Source of the DNA: Endomychus coccineus
Lineage: Eukaryota; Arthropoda; Insecta; Coleoptera; Endomychidae
NCBI GenBank assembly: GCA_958510875.1
Contig: OY294068.1
Location: 16,531,282 to 16,595,281 of the forward strand
Direction of reading: 5' to 3'
DNA: 64,000 nt
The notes below the pieces were generated by a model. The model ran no database searches, had not been told where the DNA came from, and saw only the letters and a program-made list of their open reading frames with translations. Both the position numbers and the translations under genes were made by a program. Shown here in pieces: positions 58,641 to 64,000 of the stretch. Position 1 is the first letter of the stretch. Each line of letters starts with the position of its first letter.

Positions 58641-59399
58641 GGAGGGATTAAAGCCTAATAGGTAAGATGCCAATAACCATCTATCCTAAGATTATCATAA
58701 AATTATATATTAGCTTACCTCTTTTGTAGTAAGTTTGTTCTTTGTAATTTTGTTTGGAGAAGCTACGGTGTTTTTTATGAAATGGTAAAAATCGAACTTT
58801 TGATAATAATTTTATTTTAAACTTGGATTATCCATTTCTGACAAACTCGACAGGTAGGTAGTAGGATACACCTGCCTCAGAAGGCAATCAAAATGGGGCT
58901 AATTGATTAGAAGCTTTTTCAATGAGAGAAAACAAACCAGACTATGATCATTTCGATTTGTTTTGAAATTACAGAAGAGACTCACTTGTCCTTGATATAA
59001 TATGGTCTAATTGATATAAAACATATATTACTGTACCTAAAGCCTGAGGTCTAGTTCGAATGAATGTTCTGTAGAACAAAACTTCAGTTGAGTGAACAAA
59101 TATGGGAAATCAATAATATGCAAATGCATTGATAGTTGTGCATCTAATCAGAAAATTAATGCTCGAAGATGTTGTTTGCATCACATCACAATATTGAACA
59201 GGTATTCTAAAATCCATTCCACCTCCATGTGTGTAATCCAGAAGTATGAATGCAAGTCCATATTCAATTATATAGTATAGTTAGTCTAAATGGGATGAAT
59301 TCAAATATTTCCACATGGTGAGTAAAGTCGAATATATTTGATTGCATATATATAACAAGTAATTTTTTCATATCGACAGCAAGATGTCAAATTTTTTCT
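58641..59399. other. Unassigned AT-rich stretch
   Basis: No gene or repeat can be supported. The frame 59092-59280 has no recognised domain. Confidence 0.45.
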
Positions 59400-59845
59400 C
59401 AAATACGTTGGTCTCGTAAAGTCTTTTATGATGCAAATTATCTTACTCTGTCTCTGAATACCAAGCCATTCGGTAATAAGGGGGAACGAAATAGATGATA
59501 AGTTTGCAAAAGGAGGAAGTAAAGAACACTTAATAAATCCTGAAGTGGACATTTCGATGAGTACCGTCAAAGAGATCATCGGATCACAATCATCGAAAGA
59601 GTGACAACAAACAAGTAAACGATTGTGCCAAGACCAAGGCTCGATGAGCACGTTAGAAAAGACTAGTCTCAATAAGCGGGGGAAAGATTATTAATACCGA
59701 TGCAAAACCACTGATACCATTACTAATGGCACATAGGCCATTCAACTTCCTCCTTCATAAAGTGGGTCTAAGTAGTTCACCTTTGTGCAACTGGTGCCAA
59801 ACGTGTAGACGAAACAGCAAAGCTCTCTTTGTCAGACTATGAGAC
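59400..59845 (+). pseudogene. RNase H end and Cys-rich C-terminus of an I/R1-like non-LTR element
   Basis: The plus strand reads GNEIDDKFAKGGSKEHLINPEVD, then ISMSTVKEIIGSQSSKE-stop, and KTSLNKRGKDY. These are the end of RNase H and the region after it. In another frame (59718-59840), IPLLMAHRPFNFLLHKVGLSSSPLCNWCQT gives the Cys motif also seen at 42440. Together with 57880-58640 on the other strand, these are separate copies of one family type. One stop lies inside the first frame. The copy ends where a Jockey-like piece begins. Confidence 0.75.
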
Positions 59846-59849
59846 AGAT

Positions 59850-60170
59850 TACAGAATAGGTACTAAACCTCTCCAGTCTTAGATCTGTTCTGGAATGAAC
59901 TTTGTTTCTGCTTCAAATCAACAATCTAAGTGAAATCCTGGCTCATCAACAGATTTGCAGATAATGGTAGATTTCATAACGCTTCCTCATTCAGAGCTCC
60001 TATATCATCCGATGAAGTCAAAGGTACAAGACCTTTTTAGTGAGGATCTGATAATCTAGTAGAGTTTGATGTAACCAAGACTCAAGCTTGTATTATCTCC
60101 AGGGAGAAGGATCTCATACCTTATATGATCAAGTCATTAAAAATGTCTTCAATATCACCACCATCAGCAC
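59850..60170 (+). pseudogene. Jockey-like reverse transcriptase fragment
   Basis: The plus strand keeps RTLFLLQINNLSE (after the GVPQGSVL block) and, after shifts, NLVEFDVTKTQACIISREKD, homologous to EFNATKTQACVFSRK at 5571-5930. No open frame remains. Confidence 0.68.
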
Positions 60171-60455
60171 CTGATCATGGAAACTCCAGTGGGGATGGCG
60201 GCACTTGGGGCGGCCAGACAGAGAGCCTTATCAGATGTAGGCAACCAGTAGCGCATGCGCGGTATGCCCAGACAGGTATCGGTAAGTACTGACCCCTGTA
60301 TTACCGGCCTGGGTAGACGGTTAGGGTGTGGTCTCGCCTCTAACATCTAGGTGTTACCGGGTAGACGGCTAGGGCTTGATCGTTCAAGGTAGACAGCAAG
60401 CAATATGTAAGGTTAGGGAGAACTTCAATGTAAAGCAGTATCAAAATATTTTTCT

Positions 60456-60532
60456 ACACACGGGAATCGAACCCGAGAAATGAAATCCAAAGCCAATTCC
60501 TTAACCGCTCAGCTATGGAGGAATTGAGAACA
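60456..60532 (-). repeat. tRNA-like sequence (SINE head or tRNA pseudogene)
   Basis: The minus strand carries TAGCTGAGCGGTTAAGGAA, a good A box, and CGGGTTCGATTCCCGTG, a good B box with a T stem. The 5' TCCTCCA and the 3' TGTGTAGA cannot form an acceptor stem, and the D stem is poor. It is therefore not called as a working tRNA. Confidence 0.5.
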
Positions 60533-60589
60533 AGCGATTTTAATGTTGTAGATATAACCGCAGGGTATCCGGTCTGAGTGATAAGTGCG

Positions 60590-61200
60590 AGTATATTGCA
60601 GTCTATATGATGCAGGTAATTGTTTTACATGACGTTAGTCATGCAGGTATGTCACGAAGCGAGGTATGGAATGTGAGACTTCATAGCGCTAGCCCATAGG
60701 GGTTTTGAAATAGTGTTGTTTGTACATGTCGTCAGTCACGTGATTTTTGAAAGAGACCGGGCATTCATCGGAGGTATCATGGGAGGGCTGCTGCTCCTTC
60801 ATCGGAGTGGGTGTATAGATGGAATGTTATACAGTGTGGAAATGATATCTTCTTCTGCATTTCTCAAACGCGATGTTTATAAGGAAATTACTTTCAATCA
60901 TCTTAAACATATATGGAAATTATTTTTAGTATACAAAATGGAGTTGGGAGACTTCAATGGGTATGGAATGTGAGGTTATACAGATTGTTTATGTATGACG
61001 TTAGTCATGTGAATTTGAATGAAGCTCACGCGATCTCCAACGAGACAGGTGTGTATGTGAGGTTATACAGAGTGTGCAGGTATAATGATGTCTATCACGC
61101 AGGTCTTCAGCGAGGTATCTACCTTGCAGGAGTCTTCAATGAAATGTGAGGTTGTTTGTACATGCCGTTAGTCGCAGGGTTTTGTCTGAGTTATAACGAT
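60590..61200 (+). repeat. Cluster of diverged direct repeats
   Basis: Variants of 'ggaatgtgaggttatacag', 'tgtttgtacatg-cgt-agtca' and 'cacgaagcgaggtat' recur at about 60640, 60720, 60965, 61055 and 61145. The open frames across this cluster (60713-60973 and 60913-61149) show no known domain and probably reflect the repeat. Before it, 60300-60390 carries two copies of a GGGTAGACGG-TAGGG segment. Confidence 0.5.
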
Positions 61201-61990
61201 ATCGTACACGGCGCATTGTCTGCCCCCACAAGTCTTCAATAAGGGCCATAACATCTAACATGTGATAGTTTACAAAAATGCTGCTTCTCATAATAGCGAT
61301 ATTATGAAGCGTTTGCAGAAATAACTATTAAATCATCTTATTCAACTTGGAATTATCGTAATGATGCGCGCGATCCTTCAATGTTAAAGTAGTTTCATAA
61401 GTTATCCGAAAGTAATATGAATATATAAAATGTTTTTCCAAAATTAGTTCCGAAGTAAATATAATTCGCTATAATATTCATTCATGTATGTTTCATAAAT
61501 TATCCGATATAAATCAAATAAGTTTATGTCGCAGGTTGAACAATATTCACTATCATATTTTGCGGTAGAGCTACAGCTGGTTCGAGAGATAAGAAAGATA
61601 CGCCGATCACCTTCAAACATGATGAGAATACTTTATTTTAAATCACACATGTAGTACGTATATATTCGAATCATATTGATTGTAAATCGCATAATATGCG
61701 AAGCGGTGTTACGCATCACGAACTGTCTGTACAGCTCGATTGCTATATAACAAAATACATTTTTAATCATCTTAAACATATAGATGTGCTAATATAATTT
61801 TTTCAGTATGCAAAAATATACTAATAAAACATTTTTCATCGACACACATTTCTTCATAGGATAGTTAGCTTTTTATAAAATTCAATCAATTTCAATGGGA
61901 AACATATATGCGAGGGAGTTTTATAGAGATCGAACTCATTTCCCCAACCACCCCAAGAGGTAGAACTATGATGAGGAATAGATGTGGATA
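61201..61990. other. Unassigned AT-rich stretch
   Basis: No supportable features. Confidence 0.45.
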
Positions 61991-62524
61991 ATGATAATAA
62001 TCATATGAATATCTTCATAAGCGCTAATCTATATGACATTCAAACACATGCTTCATAAAAGTCTGAATATTGAGTAGAGCTATAGTATCTTCTTCATAAG
62101 CGATCATTATCAACATTCAGACACTTGTTTAGCACGTGATTCAACAGCCTGTCACCATCGTTCACGAACTATGATGGGCTGATGAGGAATAAAATACCAA
62201 TAATAATTATATAAATATCTCCATTAGCAATCTGTACATTTTCCTTCACGAGCACGACTTTTACAAACTCCATACGTTCGCGTAAAATATTATAATGATA
62301 AACACATTTTTTGTTCACGGGTTTACATAATCATATGAATATCTTCATAAACGCTAATCTATATGACATTCAAACACATGCTTCATAAAAGTCTGAATAT
62401 TGAGTAGAGCTATAGTATCTTCTTCATAAGCGATCATTATCAACATTCAGACACTTGTTTAGCACGTGATTCAACAGCCTGGCATCATCGTTCACGAACT
62501 ATGATGGTTCGATGAGGACTCAAA
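61991..62524 (+). repeat. Recent direct duplication of about 195 bp, period 330 bp
   Basis: 62001-62193 and 62331-62524 are nearly identical (only a handful of differences by eye), offset by exactly 330. A third, shorter and more diverged copy of the first part begins at about 62181 ('gatgaggaataaaatacc', 'tatctccattagc'), and the phrase 'aataaaatacca' recurs at 63117. This is a small satellite-like array without coding potential. Confidence 0.85.
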
Positions 62525-63197
62525 CATTGAACAGATGAATCTTTGAGGTTAAATATCTGCTGTAGAAATTACCCCACTTTTATTACCTTTTATTTGAGAA
62601 TATCGATATCTCCCATGTAACGGCTTATTGCCTAAAGCTATTTTGTATGCAACATTGTTATCATTTGCGAGCCTACGAGGGCCTGTGTGTTGGTCGGTGC
62701 TAAATGAATATGTTTGACTATTATTACCTGTAGATTTATTTGAGATTCTTCAAGTTTGAGATTGATAACCCACATGAAGAAAGAAGCTTCAACGAATTGA
62801 TAGGTTATTTATTATTTTCATATTCGCTATTCTGAATGTGACAACTTTATCGGCTTCAACATTCGAGATAAGAGAGAATATTTACCGCAAACTGTCTCAT
62901 AACCACTAGGTACTACATATTATAATAATTGAAAAGATAACATAATAATCTGAATCACTTTTATATTTATTAATTAGATAGTTGCATACATTTTTGTTTC
63001 TAGACCTGAAGCGATATTTAAAATTTAGATTACAATCCTGATGGGTTGATCCAAGGGATGGTACTTTACCAAACGGCTCGTTCATTATTGTGATGTCTTG
63101 CGGGAAAGTGAGAGAAATAAAATACCAAAAATAATAAAAATAACATTTATTTAGAAAAATACATTTAGAATTAAAATAATAACAGATTCATGGTTCT
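62525..63197. other. Unassigned AT-rich stretch downstream of the capsid-like gene
   Basis: This is the 3' flank of the minus-strand gene that ends at 63198. On that strand AATAAA occurs near 63147 and again close by, possible polyadenylation signals. Nothing else is supported. Confidence 0.45.
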
Positions 63198-64000
63198 TCA
63201 CACTAAACTCCGAACTGATCCTGTAATTGGAGAATACTCCATTATACGATCGTTAATGATGATGCAATAAGCCCTGGTGTTTTTGGGGAAATTCAGGAAA
63301 CTTTCCATCTCTAGTTTGACGTCAACTGTTGATGACTTTATAGCATCGTTTTGTTTTGAACAGTCAATCACAAAAATTGCTCTATTCTTGAATGCTATAT
63401 AATCTAACATGGGTTCGCTTATTATTTTATTTGAAAATGATTTCTGGAAATCATAGTACATCTGGTATGCTTCCACGTATTGCTGGTCGGTGAAATTCAA
63501 TTTCATTGCTTCATATGGATAACACTCTGAATTCAAGTATAATTTTACATTTAGCAAGTTTATATTATCGAAATATGCACTGTGCTTAACAGGATTATTT
63601 TTTCGATCAGTTTGGAAAGCTAAAATCACATATCTGGGTCGTTCCAAATTCATTGAGGTTTTAACAGCCCAAATGTCACGAGTGCTCTCCTTCATCAACG
63701 GATTTTCATGCAGATCCCAGCTGCGAAATGGAATCAAAATAGGCTTCTCAGCACTCAAATTCTCCAACATTTGAAATTTAACCTGATCACTTGGAAACAC
63801 ATGTCGCACTTTTAATGCTATCGTCTTCACATTTATTTTAGCCCTCTTCGTACCTGTGCTATTGGTATAACAATCGTTATCGGTTCGAGACCTTATCAAG
63901 CGCAGCTTATGTTTTCCACTCAAGACTTTGTTATAGTCAATGAATAGGCCTAGTAGAAAATTCAACGGTATCCATAAATTGATTTTATTATTGTAGACTG
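63198..64000 (-). CDS. Double-jelly-roll capsid-like protein (partial, Maverick/Polinton-type)
   Basis: One minus-strand frame runs from the window edge (64000) to a stop at 63198 with no interruption, about 266 codons. Its 5' end lies outside the window; the apparent start at 63965 is a TTG inside the frame, and NLWIPLNFLLG reads through it. The blocks IALKVRHVFPSD, IPFRSWDLHENP, RPRYVILAFQTDR, LYLNSECYPYE, FVIDCSKQN and YCIIINDRIMEYSPITG match, from memory of the family, insect proteins with a double-jelly-roll fold related to major capsid proteins of Maverick/Polinton-type elements. No polymerase, integrase or terminal repeat is in view. It could be an integrated virus gene, a Polinton piece or a co-opted gene. 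Confidence 0.6.
   Translation of the reverse strand, partial: VYNNKINLWIPLNFLLGLFIDYNKVLSGKHKLRLIRSRTDNDCYTNSTGTKRAKINVKTIALKVRHVFPSDQVKFQMLENLSAEKPILIPFRSWDLHENPLMKESTRDIWAVKTSMNLERPRYVILAFQTDRKNNPVKHSAYFDNINLLNVKLYLNSECYPYEAMKLNFTDQQYVEAYQMYYDFQKSFSNKIISEPMLDYIAFKNRAIFVIDCSKQNDAIKSSTVDVKLEMESFLNFPKNTRAYCIIINDRIMEYSPITGSVRSLV

Noticed and set aside
60456..60532. tRNA gene on the minus strand
   Set aside because: The A and B boxes are good, but the acceptor stem cannot pair and the D stem is poor, so it is listed only as a tRNA-like repeat.
60713..61149. Two overlapping plus-strand frames as genes
   Set aside because: They run through diverged direct repeats and show no domain or start context.

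Overview
The window is AT-rich eukaryotic DNA, almost certainly from an insect or other arthropod. This rests on the repertoire: a mag-clade Ty3 element, several Penelope-like elements (PLEs), Jockey/I-type non-LTR debris, hAT, FLYWCH-MULE and mariner transposases, and Helitrons. I found no convincing multi-exon host gene, rRNA or functional tRNA. It is best read as an intergenic or heterochromatin-like stretch packed with nested mobile elements. Nearly all long reading frames are transposon proteins or their remains. The exceptions are an intact gag-pol polyprotein near the left end and an open-ended capsid-like frame at the right edge.

Layout, left half. 1-704 ends in an (ATT)n tail into which a young, apparently complete mag-like Ty3/gypsy element is inserted (705-5429, minus strand; LTRs identical by eye, 5-bp target duplication, uninterrupted 1384-aa gag-pol). 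5430-8310 holds a decayed Jockey-like reverse transcriptase, a Helitron helicase piece and a PLE C-terminus bounded by 72-bp inverted repeats with hammerhead-like sequence. 8.3-18.6 kb has a perfect 22-bp hairpin, a 241-bp MITE with 36-bp perfect terminal repeats and an 8-bp duplication, copy 1 of a long repeat (repeat A), a mariner remnant and tandem and fold-back repeats. 19.5-26.1 kb contains two PLE reverse transcriptase fragments, an RNase H fragment and two non-LTR fragments. 26-40 kb is mostly unassigned AT-rich DNA with scattered fragments, a long inverted repeat with a possible THAP remnant, a non-LTR endonuclease relic and tRNA-like tandem repeats.

Layout, right half. A fold-back element with ~255-265-bp tandem repeats (about 40.5-42.4 kb) is interrupted by a non-autonomous Helitron with exact ends (41580-42258). 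More PLE and non-LTR scraps follow. At 48.0-52.9 kb there is a three-level nest: repeat A is split by a palindromic element with 150-bp tandem repeats, which is split in turn by a hAT element with a perfect 8-bp duplication. At 54.1-56.9 kb a FLYWCH-MULE transposase gene is interrupted near its C-terminus by a 910-bp palindrome flanked by TATA; the flanking codons join in frame if one TATA is removed. RNase H and reverse transcriptase fragments, a tRNA-like element and tandem duplications fill 57.9-62.5 kb. The last 800 bases carry a frame, open to the window edge, resembling double-jelly-roll capsid-like proteins of Maverick/Polinton-type elements.

The genes do not form a pathway; the interest lies in insertion history, fold-back structure and possible ribozyme or small-RNA precursors. 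No database search was possible, so family names rest on recognised motifs.
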